Positions 34,194 through 43,947 of a stretch of 64,000 nucleotides of DNA are shown one piece after another; position 1 is the first letter of the stretch; the number at the start of each line of letters is the position of its first letter. The position numbers were made by a program, and so were the translations under genes. Source of the stretch: Runella sp. MFBS21 (lineage in GTDB: Bacteria > Bacteroidota > Bacteroidia > Cytophagales > Spirosomataceae); the NCBI RefSeq assembly GCF_029433105.1, contig NZ_JARNTW010000001.1, positions 434,001-498,000 of the forward strand. The letters are read 5' to 3'. The notes under the pieces are model-generated. The model was given only the letters and a program-made list of their open reading frames with translations. It had not been told where the DNA came from and did not search any database.

Positions 34194-37100
34194 TTGATAA
34201 TCTTTGTGAATCAAGGTTTTAAAAATAAAGCTGTTTACTTTTTTTGTTTGGTAATAGGCTTACAAGCTTGTTCTTTAAAAAAAGAAGCACCTGTTTTTGA
34301 GAAGGTCGAAAATTCGGGAATTGATTTTGAAAACAAAGTCGTCAATACCGCCGATTTTAACATCTTCAATTATCGCAATTTTTATAATGGAGGAGGCGTA
34401 GGCGTAGGTGATATCAACAACGATGGCCTGCCCGATGTATTCATGACCTCCAACATGGGAGCCAATAAACTCTACTTGAATAAAGGCAATTTCCAGTTTG
34501 AAGATATTTCCACCAAAGCAGGTATTGAAAACTCAGGACATTGGAACACGGGCGTGGTGATGGTCGATATCAATCACGATGGCCTTCTGGATATTTATGT
34601 GTGTAATGCGGGCATTGACAAAAGATTTAAAAAGCAAGGAAATGCCCTATTTATCAATAATGGGAATCTGACCTTTACCAATAAAGCGGCAGAATACGGC
34701 CTTGATGAAGATGGCTATACAACCCATGCTGCCTTCTTCGATTATGATTTGGACGGTGATTTGGATTGTTATATCCTTAACAATAGCTTTATCCCGGTCA
34801 ATACTCTCAACTATGACAACAATCGCACGCTTCGGGCAAAAGATTGGCCAGTCAAAGATTTTCTTAAAGGGGGAGGTGACAAACTATTAAGAAATGATAA
34901 TAATAAGTTTGTAGATGTGAGCGAGGAGGCTGGAATTTATGGAAGCTTGATTGGATTTGGATTGGGCGTCACAGTGGGGGATGTCAACAATGATGGTTAT
35001 CCTGATATTTATATTTCAAACGATTTTTTTGAGAAAGATTATCTCTACATCAATCAACGCAACGGGACTTTTAGCGAAGAAAGCGAACAACGACTCGGCC
35101 ACACAAGTCTGGCCTCAATGGGTGCTGATATGGCTGATATCAACAATGACGGATATTCAGAAATCTTCACCACTGACATGCTTCCACGGGATGAGGTGCG
35201 TCTCAAAAGTACCACTTCCTTTGAAAATCATTATGTGTTTAAACTGAAGCAGAAAAAAGGCTTTTCCAATCAGTTTATGCAAAATGCGCTTCAGCTCAAC
35301 AATCAAGACGGTACTTATAGTGAAATCGGCTGTTTGAGTGGAGTAGAGGCGAGTGATTGGAGTTGGGGGGCATTGATGTTTGACGCTGACAACGACGCCC
35401 AAACCGATATTTATGTATGTAATGGCATTTACCATGATGTGATTGACCAAGATTTTATCGATTTTTTTGCGAATGAAGTGGCGCAAAAAATGGTGTTATC
35501 GGGCGAAAAGAAAAGCTTTGAAGCTATCTTAACTAACATGCCTTCGCGGCCTATTGCCAACAACTTTTTTCATAACAAAGGCGGCTTGAGATTTGAAGAA
35601 ATTGGCGAAAAGTTTGGGTTTGATACTCCTTCCTTTTCAAATGGAGCTGCTTATGCCGACTTAGACAATGACGGTGACCTTGATTTGATTGTCAATAATG
35701 TAAATCAAAAAGCCTTTGTGTATCGCAACAATACAGAAAAAATCCCCAATCGTCATTTTGCTAAATTCATTCTGAAGGGAGACGAAAAAAATCCCCGCAG
35801 TATTGGAGCAGAAGTTAAAATATTTGCCGACAAGCAAGTCTTGAGTCGATATATCATGCCTTCAAGGGGGTTTCAGTCCAGTACCGAATATCCCATTACG
35901 GTAGGTTTAGGAGCAATTACAAAAATTGATTCAGTATGGATAAAATGGCCTAATGGGAAGGTCACAGTAGCGACTGCACTGGGAGTGGACAGAACCCATA
36001 ACTTCTCAATCAAAGACGCATCAACGAGGACTTTGTCTTTTGATTTAACAAAACCGACCATTTTGGCAGAAACAAAATGGCCTTTTGAGGCTCATAAAGA
36101 GAATGACTACGAGGATTTTTACGAAGAAAAAAACATCCCTGTCAAACTTTCTACTGAGGGCCCCAAAGCTGCGGTGGGAGACGTAAACGGGGATGGGAAA
36201 GATGATATTTATATTTGTGGGGCTAGTCAGCAGGCAGGGCAACTTTATCTCCAAACGGCCACCTCATTTGTCAAATCTCCGCAAAAGGTGTTTGAAGACT
36301 TTATCTATTTAGAGGATACTGAAGCTGTGTTTTTTGATGCTGACCAAGATGGTGATTTGGATTTGTATGTGGGTACGGGTGGCAACGAATTTCCGGCCAA
36401 TGATAGGGGACTTCAAGACCGGCTTTACCTCAACGATGGCAAAGGTAATTTTACTTACAAAGAAAAAGCCTTGCCTTTCAATGGCATGAATACTTCGGTC
36501 GTAGCCCCACATGATTACGATGGCGATGGCGATATAGACCTTTTTGTGGGGAGTCGTAGCGTAGCTAAGCAATATGGCCTCAACCCACCGAGCTATATTT
36601 TCCAAAACAATGGAGACGGTACTTTTAAGAGTGTTTTACCCAAAGAAATTCAAGAAATAGGAATGGTAAGAGATGCTGCTTGGCAAGACCTCGATGGCGA
36701 TAACAAAAAAGAACTTATAGTGGTAGGAGACTGGATGGCGCCTTTGATTTTAACTTATAAGAATGGACAGTTCCAAAAGCTGACCACTGGCCTCGAATCT
36801 CTAAGTGGTTTTTGGGGAAGGGTAGAGGCGGTAGATATTGACAATGACAATGATATGGATTTAGTCTTGGGGAATATGGGTGATAATTTTATGCTTCAAG
36901 CCAGTGCTGATAAGCCTATCAAGCTATGGGTGAGTGATTTTGACAACAACGGACTGATAGACAAAATCATGACCAAAACAGTGGATGGCAAAGATTCACC
37001 GGTGTTTTTGAAACGTGAAATGATGGAGCAATTTCCCATTCTCAAAAAAGAAAGCCTCAAACACGCGGAGTATGCTACACGTACGCTCAAGGACTTTTTT

Positions 37101-37529
37101 AAAGAAGATGTTTTAGCCAAAAGCCTTGTCAAAGAAGTCAATTATCAAAAATCTTCTGTAGCGATCAATGATGGAAAAGGGCACTTTTCAATCATTGAAC
37201 TTCCGGTGGAAGCGCAATTTTCGTGTATCAATGCATCTTACTGTACAGATTTGAATGGCGATGGCCTCAAAGACATCATTATCGGAGGCAACAATCATAA
37301 TTTTATTCCACAGTTTTCGAGATTGGATGCTAGCAAAGGAAAAATACTCATAAACAAAGGTAAAGGAGTGTTCGGGGCTATTTCAGACAAAGACAGTGGG
37401 TTGAGAATGGATGGTCAAACAAAGCAGATATTGCCGATTACCATCCAAGGGCAAAAGAGTGTCATATGTTTGATTAACAATACAGTACCGAAAGTATTTA
37501 GGGTAGCAGAGAAACCAAAAAATCTATGA
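34194..37529 (+). CDS. Large VCBS/FG-GAP and ASPIC-UnbV repeat lipoprotein (paralogue 2)
   Basis: A 1111-residue protein from a TTG start at 34194. A GTG at 34206 is equally possible, and no ATG precedes the lipobox VIGLQAC. It has the same plan as the two paralogues: NIFNYRNFYNGGGVGVGDINNDG opening repeats (in two pieces), repeated DxDxDG loops such as ADLDNDGDLDLIVN, an ASPIC/UnbV segment at about 520-600 (RSIGAEVKIFADKQ, MPSRGFQSS, IDSVWIKWPNG), and a second propeller half with AVGDVNGDGKDDIYICG. Probably a calcium-stabilised surface protein. Its stop overlaps the GH31 start by 4 bp (ATGA), implying translational coupling with a secreted glycosidase. Function unknown. Confidence 0.85.
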   Translation: MIIFVNQGFKNKAVYFFCLVIGLQACSLKKEAPVFEKVENSGIDFENKVVNTADFNIFNYRNFYNGGGVGVGDINNDGLPDVFMTSNMGANKLYLNKGNFQFEDISTKAGIENSGHWNTGVVMVDINHDGLLDIYVCNAGIDKRFKKQGNALFINNGNLTFTNKAAEYGLDEDGYTTHAAFFDYDLDGDLDCYILNNSFIPVNTLNYDNNRTLRAKDWPVKDFLKGGGDKLLRNDNNKFVDVSEEAGIYGSLIGFGLGVTVGDVNNDGYPDIYISNDFFEKDYLYINQRNGTFSEESEQRLGHTSLASMGADMADINNDGYSEIFTTDMLPRDEVRLKSTTSFENHYVFKLKQKKGFSNQFMQNALQLNNQDGTYSEIGCLSGVEASDWSWGALMFDADNDAQTDIYVCNGIYHDVIDQDFIDFFANEVAQKMVLSGEKKSFEAILTNMPSRPIANNFFHNKGGLRFEEIGEKFGFDTPSFSNGAAYADLDNDGDLDLIVNNVNQKAFVYRNNTEKIPNRHFAKFILKGDEKNPRSIGAEVKIFADKQVLSRYIMPSRGFQSSTEYPITVGLGAITKIDSVWIKWPNGKVTVATALGVDRTHNFSIKDASTRTLSFDLTKPTILAETKWPFEAHKENDYEDFYEEKNIPVKLSTEGPKAAVGDVNGDGKDDIYICGASQQAGQLYLQTATSFVKSPQKVFEDFIYLEDTEAVFFDADQDGDLDLYVGTGGNEFPANDRGLQDRLYLNDGKGNFTYKEKALPFNGMNTSVVAPHDYDGDGDIDLFVGSRSVAKQYGLNPPSYIFQNNGDGTFKSVLPKEIQEIGMVRDAAWQDLDGDNKKELIVVGDWMAPLILTYKNGQFQKLTTGLESLSGFWGRVEAVDIDNDNDMDLVLGNMGDNFMLQASADKPIKLWVSDFDNNGLIDKIMTKTVDGKDSPVFLKREMMEQFPILKKESLKHAEYATRTLKDFFKEDVLAKSLVKEVNYQKSSVAINDGKGHFSIIELPVEAQFSCINASYCTDLNGDGLKDIIIGGNNHNFIPQFSRLDASKGKILINKGKGVFGAISDKDSGLRMDGQTKQILPITIQGQKSVICLINNTVPKVFRVAEKPKNL

Positions 37530-40276
37530 GGTATCACTACAGGGGCATAGGGTTGATGATTCTGCTTGGGTTGTTGACGCATAGTCTATTTTCTCAAAAT
37601 GCAGGTGATTTTGTGAGTTTTCGGAAGAATGCCACTGATTTGCGCATTAGCGGAACCAAAGGCGACATCTTGATTCAGGGATTTTCGAGTTCAATTTTCA
37701 AAGTCCAGTGGCTTTCTACCAACGAAAATTCGGTAGATACTTCTGCCTCGGTGATTTTAAAACCCGAAAGTTTTACTTATTCTGTTGTCGAAAGTGCTAC
37801 CGCGTTAGAAATAAGCTCAACAGAGTGTAGTATTGAAATTACGAAAAAGCCCCTATCGGTATCTTTAAAGTCTAACGGACGTACTAAAATTCAACAGTAT
37901 AACTTTAGAACCGTACCAGATTCGGTATACTTAGATTTCAAAATCAACCCTGCCGATGTTTTTCATGGTTCGGGGGGGCGTATTTCGGAAGTTGATTTGA
38001 ACCGCAAAGTACTGGAGTTCAAAAATGCGTATCGCCCTAGTTATTTTGAAGATATTTATGGCTATACGACTCAGTTGTCCCAAAGTTTCAATGTGCCGTT
38101 TATTGTATCCTCTCACCAGTATGGATTGCTCCTTGATAGCAATTTGCCCGGCAATATGCGAATGTACATTGGAGCATTGGATTCTACCCAAATCCACGTG
38201 GAAGCACAAAGCCAAGGTAAGTGGGCATATTATTTTATCAATGGTGATTCCAACGATGAAATTCTGGCGCATTATACCTTGCTCACAGGAAGGCAGCCAT
38301 TGGTGCCACGCTGGGCTTTAGGGTATTTGCAATCAAAGTTTGGCTACAAGACGGAGGCCGAAGCCAAAGAAGTAGTCAACAAGTTACAGGCCCAAGGGTT
38401 TCCGATTGATGCCCTGATTTTGGACTTGTATTGGTATGGAGATGGCACTACAATGGGTAATTTTGACTGGAACTCTGCGGCTTTTCCCAATCCTACCCAA
38501 ATGATGAAAGATTGGGCGGCCAAAGGCGTAAAGACTATATTGATAAGTGACCCTTATATCACCACCAAATCCAAAAACTTTCGATTGGCGGATTCGCTGA
38601 GTTATCTCACAAAAAATACCAACAATCAGACCGCAACCGTAGACATGTGGAATGGCACGGTCGGGCTATTGGATGTGTTTAAATCTCAAACTCAACAATG
38701 GCTGTGGACACAGTATAAGCGACTTACTAACCAAGGTGTTTCGGGCTGGTGGTGTGATAAAATCGAACCTGAGGAGCATCCTTCCAATTTTGTGCATGTC
38801 AACGGAAGTGCACCTCAGGTGCATAATCTATATGCGCTTACATGGGCGCAAAACCTGTATGAAAATTATCGGCGTGATTTCCCTGAGCAGAGAGTGTTTA
38901 ATTTGATTAGGTCTGGTTGGGCGGGGTCGCAGCGATATGGAGCTTTGCCGTGGAGTGGAGATGTGATGAGATATTGGGCGGGATTGAAGCTGCAAATCCC
39001 GATGATGATTCATTCAGGATTTTCGGGATTGGCCTACATGCACTCCGACATCGGCGGTTTTGAGACTGGCCCCGACAAAAGAGAAAAAGATGAAGAAATG
39101 GATATGCGTTGGTTTCAGTTTGGGACCTTCTCGCCTATCATGCGAGCGCATGGGCTGAGGTCAAGTACGGAGCCATATAATCTTTCTCAACCTTTTTATG
39201 ATATTGTCAGACGGCATATCAAGCTCCGATATGAGTTGTTGCCTTATACCTATAGTTTGGCTTACCAAAACAGTACCACAGGGCGGCCACTATGCCTGTC
39301 GATGGATTATTTTGAATTGACAAACACCAACAAAAATATCACAGATCAGTATTTTTTTGGAGAAAATTTGCTCGTTGCACCTATTTTGCTGCACGGGATG
39401 TTGGTGCGAAAAGTAGTATTGCCCAAAGGAAAATGGTTTAATTTTTGGACCAATCAACTGCACAATGGCGACGCTAATCTTTTTGAAAAAGTGACCAACG
39501 AAAATATCCCTGTTTATGCCAAGGCAGGAAGCTTTATTCCGTTGGCATCTTCGGCTAAGTCTTCTACTGACTCTTATATTTCGGATAGCCTTACAGTCAA
39601 ATTTTTTCAGGATGTATCGGTAAGAAACTCTTCCTTTACAATGTTTCATGACGACGGGAAAAATCCTAATTCGTTGAAAGATAATCAAATAGAGCTTATT
39701 GACTTTGTGGGAAAAACCGTGACCGATACCGTACAAGTACAAATCAGGCGTCGCCAAAAATTTGATAAAAGCTTGACTATAAGAGCGATAACGTTGGAGC
39801 TTGAAAACATTACTTCTTTTCCCAAAGCCGTAATACTCAATGGGCAAACGATTCCGGTTGTTTTTCAAGCAAATTTATTCACTAAAAACAATCAAGCCTT
39901 TTACAACACCACTTCAGCGCAATTGTTGGTTCGTTTTGGATGGCAGTGCGATTCTCCCGCTCAAATCACGGTCATTCGAGATGGCTTGTCGGTTTTGACA
40001 TCCGTGGAGCCTACCGAAGACTGGAAGATATACCCCAACCCGATCAGACAAGGCCAAAAAGTAACTTTAGATTTTGTAGTAAATACGTCTGCTGAATATG
40101 AGCTTGAGCTAGTCAATACCGCTGGAATGGTAGTGAATAGACTTCGACTAGGGCCACTTCAGAAAGACACTCACGTGGTATATCCTTTAGATGTACCCAC
40201 GCTGAAAGGCACAGTAGTACTAAGATTGAAAAACAACTTAGGACAAGCAACAAGTAAAAAATTAGTGATAGAATAA
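37526..40276 (+). CDS. GH31 glycosidase exported by type IX secretion
   Basis: A 916-residue protein with an N-terminal signal (LLTHSLFSQ|NA), an N-terminal beta domain, the GH31 barrel and a C-terminal sorting domain. WWCDKIEPE carries the likely nucleophile D411, and RSGWAGSQRYGALPWSGD the likely acid/base D479. HSDIGGF and FGTFSPIMRAHG are conserved GH31 blocks. Residues about 835-916, starting DWKIYPNPIRQGQ, are a T9SS type A sorting domain, so it is secreted or cell-attached. Specificity (alpha-glucosidase, alpha-xylosidase or another) is open. WWCDKIEPE is closer to the WWxDxxEPD form than to the DMNE form. It is coupled to VCBS paralogue 2 upstream and lies 9 bp before DUF4249. Confidence 0.92.
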   Translation: MRYHYRGIGLMILLGLLTHSLFSQNAGDFVSFRKNATDLRISGTKGDILIQGFSSSIFKVQWLSTNENSVDTSASVILKPESFTYSVVESATALEISSTECSIEITKKPLSVSLKSNGRTKIQQYNFRTVPDSVYLDFKINPADVFHGSGGRISEVDLNRKVLEFKNAYRPSYFEDIYGYTTQLSQSFNVPFIVSSHQYGLLLDSNLPGNMRMYIGALDSTQIHVEAQSQGKWAYYFINGDSNDEILAHYTLLTGRQPLVPRWALGYLQSKFGYKTEAEAKEVVNKLQAQGFPIDALILDLYWYGDGTTMGNFDWNSAAFPNPTQMMKDWAAKGVKTILISDPYITTKSKNFRLADSLSYLTKNTNNQTATVDMWNGTVGLLDVFKSQTQQWLWTQYKRLTNQGVSGWWCDKIEPEEHPSNFVHVNGSAPQVHNLYALTWAQNLYENYRRDFPEQRVFNLIRSGWAGSQRYGALPWSGDVMRYWAGLKLQIPMMIHSGFSGLAYMHSDIGGFETGPDKREKDEEMDMRWFQFGTFSPIMRAHGLRSSTEPYNLSQPFYDIVRRHIKLRYELLPYTYSLAYQNSTTGRPLCLSMDYFELTNTNKNITDQYFFGENLLVAPILLHGMLVRKVVLPKGKWFNFWTNQLHNGDANLFEKVTNENIPVYAKAGSFIPLASSAKSSTDSYISDSLTVKFFQDVSVRNSSFTMFHDDGKNPNSLKDNQIELIDFVGKTVTDTVQVQIRRRQKFDKSLTIRAITLELENITSFPKAVILNGQTIPVVFQANLFTKNNQAFYNTTSAQLLVRFGWQCDSPAQITVIRDGLSVLTSVEPTEDWKIYPNPIRQGQKVTLDFVVNTSAEYELELVNTAGMVVNRLRLGPLQKDTHVVYPLDVPTLKGTVVLRLKNNLGQATSKKLVIE

Positions 40277-40285
40277 AAACTGCCT

Positions 40286-41488
40286 ATGAAATCTCTGATA
40301 AAGCTTTTGATGTGGAGTGGATTGCTAGGCGCTATTGCTTGGGGATGTGTAGATAATTTTCAGGTCAACATCACCACTTCCAAAGGGTACTTGTTGGTAG
40401 AAGGCACGCTTACCGATTTGAACGAACCCCAGTATATAAGTATATTCAGAACTCCCGAAGATACCCAGTTTAAAAGCTCAGATTTTACTTCTTCTATCAA
40501 TCTTGACCGTCAAAAAGCGGTGCCTATTACACAAGCCCAAGTAAAGCTAATTGTAAACAATAAAGATGAGATAGTGATGCAAGAAACCCTAGCGGGCTAT
40601 TATTACCTACCGTCTTCTTTTAAGGCACAAGTAGGAAATACGTATCAGCTTTGGTTTAAGACTACGGACGGGATTACGTACGAGTCGTCAGTTGAATCCA
40701 TGAATCCAGTGGCAGGTATCAAAGACATGCGAGAGGAGTTTAATTCGGTAGGTATCAAAAGGTCGCTAACGAGTAGCGAAAGAATCGCAACAAATGATAT
40801 TTATATAGACTTCGATGATACGCCTAACTCCAAAAATTTTTATCGGTGGAGATGGGTGAATTGGGAAATACAGCGCGTATGTGAGACTTGTCGTCAGGGG
40901 CGGTATTATATTTATGAAGATGAATCAGGCGAAACAGGAGGCTGCTATCGAGACCTTACACTTCAATCAAACGATCTATTCGATTATTACTGTGGTAACC
41001 GTTGTTGGGATATTTTTTATAGCCCTGATATCAACATTTTGGCGGATGTATACACCGACGGTCAACCTCAAAAAAATCGTCTAGTAGCGCAGATACCTCT
41101 TCGACAGTCAAACCCTACTTTGGTGAGTGTGCAGCAGATGTCATTGTCGCCCAATGCTTTCAGATACCTTAAACTCTTACAAGACCAATCTATCAATACA
41201 GGTACTTTGGCCGATACACCTCCTGCGCCTATCAGGGGAAATATTAAAAATAGTAAGAATGAAGAAGAGTTGATTTTGGGATATTTTTCGGCATCGTCGG
41301 TATCCGAACAAAGATTGATGATGAATCGGCGTAATACCACGGGAGGCACGCTTAATGGTTTGTTTGCATTTTTCAACAATCGCCTCCCTCTGTTGGAAGA
41401 TGCCTCCAACGAACGTCCTGACATTCCGTTGGGTATTTGTAAAAATAGCCTTACCCGAACCTCTATTCCCCCTTTTGGTTGGCGATGA
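40286..41488 (+). CDS. DUF4249 lipoprotein
   Basis: A 400-residue lipoprotein (lipobox IAWGC, C21). The sequence KGYLLVEGTLTDLNEPQYISIFRT is the standard DUF4249 opening, a beta-sandwich family that is nearly always encoded beside a TonB-dependent receptor. Six cysteines cluster in the central part (VCETCRQGRYY, GGCYRD, YCGNRCWD), suggesting disulfides. It starts 9 bp after GH31, and its stop overlaps the receptor start by 4 bp. By genomic association it is an accessory protein of that receptor. The ligand is unknown. Confidence 0.88.
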   Translation: MKSLIKLLMWSGLLGAIAWGCVDNFQVNITTSKGYLLVEGTLTDLNEPQYISIFRTPEDTQFKSSDFTSSINLDRQKAVPITQAQVKLIVNNKDEIVMQETLAGYYYLPSSFKAQVGNTYQLWFKTTDGITYESSVESMNPVAGIKDMREEFNSVGIKRSLTSSERIATNDIYIDFDDTPNSKNFYRWRWVNWEIQRVCETCRQGRYYIYEDESGETGGCYRDLTLQSNDLFDYYCGNRCWDIFYSPDINILADVYTDGQPQKNRLVAQIPLRQSNPTLVSVQQMSLSPNAFRYLKLLQDQSINTGTLADTPPAPIRGNIKNSKNEEELILGYFSASSVSEQRLMMNRRNTTGGTLNGLFAFFNNRLPLLEDASNERPDIPLGICKNSLTRTSIPPFGWR

Positions 41489-43878
41489 AAACAAGATTTT
41501 TACTTTTGATGATAATGCTTCTAGGAAGTTTAGAAATCATAGCTCAGAGCTATCTTATTAGTGGGATTGTGCGTGATTCCCTGACCAATGCTCCCCTAGA
41601 AGGTGCCACGATTGTGATGGATAGAAACAAAAAACTATACGCTACCCGCAGCGATGCAGAAGGTAAGTTTTCGATCAATGCAGGAAGTGGCAATCACGTT
41701 CTTTCGATTCGATATGTAGGATATGTACCTTTTTCCAAATACATCCCTTCTTTAAAAGGAAACTTGAAGATAGAAATAGTACTTTCTAAAGTAGAGCATC
41801 AGTTAGAACAAGTAGTGATTACTACCAAGGGATTTGACCAAACCGTGCGACAGCCAATTTTGGGCGTAAATCAGCTCAATATGAAAACGTTCCAAAAATT
41901 GCCGGCGGCTTTTGGGGAAGTCGATTTGTTGAGGGGCATTCAGATGCTTCCGGGCGTGACAAGCGTGGGCGAAGCTTCCAATGGAGTCAATATCAGAGGC
42001 GGAACTACCGACCAAAATCTCATCTTGCTCGACGATACGCCTATTTTTAATCCTACGCATATGTTTGGGTTGTTTTCGGTATTTCCTCCCGATGCCGTAG
42101 CAGGGCTGGATTTATACAAAGGAAATGTACCTGGAAGGTATGGAGGCAGAGCTGCTTCGGTGATGGATATAGCTTTAAAAAACCCCAATCTCGAAACATG
42201 GAAGGGCAAAGGAGGTATCAGTGTTGTATCCAATCGCTTTATGTTGGATGCGCCCATTGTCAAAGGAAAACTAGGTGTATATGCGGCTGGAAGAGGGGCA
42301 TTCAATGATTTTTTGCTTCCTATCGCATCCGAACGTCTCAAAGGTATCAAAGCCAAATTTGGAGAGGGTGTTTTGAAAGCGTTTTGGAAAGTAAATCAGC
42401 GTAATACCATAACCGCAATGGCCTACAAAAGTTACGATTTGTTCAAAACTGATTTACTACCAAGTTTGCCCAATGTAATAGGTGTGACGACATTTTATGA
42501 ACACCAAACCACCAACGCGATGGCGCGGTGGCTACACGTGATTTCGCCCAAACTTGACATTCAGACCACGGCTGTATACGCGCATTATACGCCCACTATT
42601 TCTACCCTCGAAAAAGATACCGACAATCCCGTTCGTTTGGAATCGTCTATTGTGCAAAAACAACTAAAATCTAATTTGAATTGGCAGTCTGACAACCATA
42701 AAATAGAGTCAGGAATTGTTTTTACAAATTATACCATAGCTCCCGGTACCCTTCAACCCAATCAGAGCGAAAGCGTAAAGTACGTGACCACCCCTACCGA
42801 ATACGCCAACGAATGGGCTTGGTACGCAGACGAAGAATTTAGCTATTCCAAAAAATGGGCTTTTTCGTTGGGATTGCGTTATTCGCTGTTTATGGCTTTG
42901 GGACCCAACGATTATCGGAATTATGAAGCAGGAGAGCCCCGTGACGACTTTTCGGTCGTTGATACAGTGGCGGTGGCTAAAGGAAAAGCCCTCAAAACCT
43001 ATGGTGGGCTAGAGCCACGGCTAGGTATACGATACACTATCACCGACAAAATCTCTTTGAAATTTGGGTATAATTTGATGCGACAATATGTACAGATTAT
43101 TTCCAATACTACCACGCCTATTCCAACATCTCGCTGGAAAACAAGCGACCGAAACATCAAGCCACAAATAAGCAATTTGGCGTCGGCGGGGTATTATCAA
43201 TCTTTCAATAAAGACATTTATGAAGTCTCGTTGGAGGGGTATTATAGATATACCCAAAACATGGTCGATTATAAACCAGGCGCTGATTTTTTACTTCAAA
43301 AGTACCCCGAAACCCAAATTGTACAAGGCGTAAGTAAGGCGTATGGGGTAGAACTGATGCTGACCAAAAAGAAAGGCAAACTAACGGGTTGGGCCAATTA
43401 TACGTATTCTCGTACCTTCAATCGTACTTATGATGGCATCGCGCCTATCGAACGTGTCAACAATGGGAATTGGTATGCTGCCAATTACGACCGGCCTCAT
43501 ACGTTCAACACTTCCATTGATATTTTTGTGGACGACCACAATTCTTTCAGTTTTACTTTTATGTACAGCAAAGGCCGACCTTATACGGAGCCCGTGGGTT
43601 TTGTAAATTATCTCAACAATTACTTCCCCTTTTATGAAGCTCGCAACAACCGACGCGTTCCAGATTATCATCGGCTAGATTTTGCGTGGAATATTTACAA
43701 TCCACGCATGAAAGATAGACGTTTTAAGGGACACTGGGCATTTACGGCCTACAACTTGTATGCTCGTAAAAATGTCTATTCGGTCTTTTTTAAGACCGAA
43801 AATGGCACGAGTGTAGCCCAAAAACTCCAAATATTTGCCGCACCGATTGTAAGCCTAGCTTATAATTTTGAGTTTTAA
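41485..43878 (+). CDS. TonB-dependent outer membrane receptor (DUF4249 partner)
   Basis: A 797-residue receptor starting at ATG 41485, coupled to DUF4249 by an ATGA overlap. A TTG six bases earlier is in frame but unnecessary. It has a signal peptide (LEIIAQ|SY), a carboxypeptidase-regulatory-like domain (about 24-107), a plug (FGEVDLLRGIQMLPGVTSVG, then GVNIRGGTTDQNLILLDD) and a barrel ending SLAYNFEF. It is shorter than SusC and lacks a SusD partner, so it belongs to the receptor type that pairs with DUF4249. The substrate is unknown. The gene is framed by the GH31 enzyme and VCBS paralogue 3. Confidence 0.92.
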   Translation: MKTRFLLLMIMLLGSLEIIAQSYLISGIVRDSLTNAPLEGATIVMDRNKKLYATRSDAEGKFSINAGSGNHVLSIRYVGYVPFSKYIPSLKGNLKIEIVLSKVEHQLEQVVITTKGFDQTVRQPILGVNQLNMKTFQKLPAAFGEVDLLRGIQMLPGVTSVGEASNGVNIRGGTTDQNLILLDDTPIFNPTHMFGLFSVFPPDAVAGLDLYKGNVPGRYGGRAASVMDIALKNPNLETWKGKGGISVVSNRFMLDAPIVKGKLGVYAAGRGAFNDFLLPIASERLKGIKAKFGEGVLKAFWKVNQRNTITAMAYKSYDLFKTDLLPSLPNVIGVTTFYEHQTTNAMARWLHVISPKLDIQTTAVYAHYTPTISTLEKDTDNPVRLESSIVQKQLKSNLNWQSDNHKIESGIVFTNYTIAPGTLQPNQSESVKYVTTPTEYANEWAWYADEEFSYSKKWAFSLGLRYSLFMALGPNDYRNYEAGEPRDDFSVVDTVAVAKGKALKTYGGLEPRLGIRYTITDKISLKFGYNLMRQYVQIISNTTTPIPTSRWKTSDRNIKPQISNLASAGYYQSFNKDIYEVSLEGYYRYTQNMVDYKPGADFLLQKYPETQIVQGVSKAYGVELMLTKKKGKLTGWANYTYSRTFNRTYDGIAPIERVNNGNWYAANYDRPHTFNTSIDIFVDDHNSFSFTFMYSKGRPYTEPVGFVNYLNNYFPFYEARNNRRVPDYHRLDFAWNIYNPRMKDRRFKGHWAFTAYNLYARKNVYSVFFKTENGTSVAQKLQIFAAPIVSLAYNFEF

Positions 43879-43898
43879 AATCAAACAAATTAGAATCT

Positions 43899-43917
43899 TC
43901 AAACTTGCCTAGTTTGA
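43899..43917 (+). other. Small stem-loop between receptor and VCBS paralogue 3
   Basis: TCAAACT (43899-43905) and AGTTTGA (43911-43917) pair around a 5-nt loop in the 69-bp spacer. The following GTTTCGG lacks a long U run, so termination would be inefficient. Confidence 0.35.
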
Positions 43918-43947
43918 GTTTCGGAAGTTTTATAAATACTGTTTTTA

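Noticed and set aside
37972-37978. 7-G tract inside the GH31 gene
   Set aside because: Shorter than usual slippage tracts and codes for a normal Gly-Gly. Not treated as phase-variable.
39290-39868. Minus-strand open frame of 192 codons opposite GH31
   Set aside because: Antisense shadow of conserved GH31 coding sequence, with no domain.
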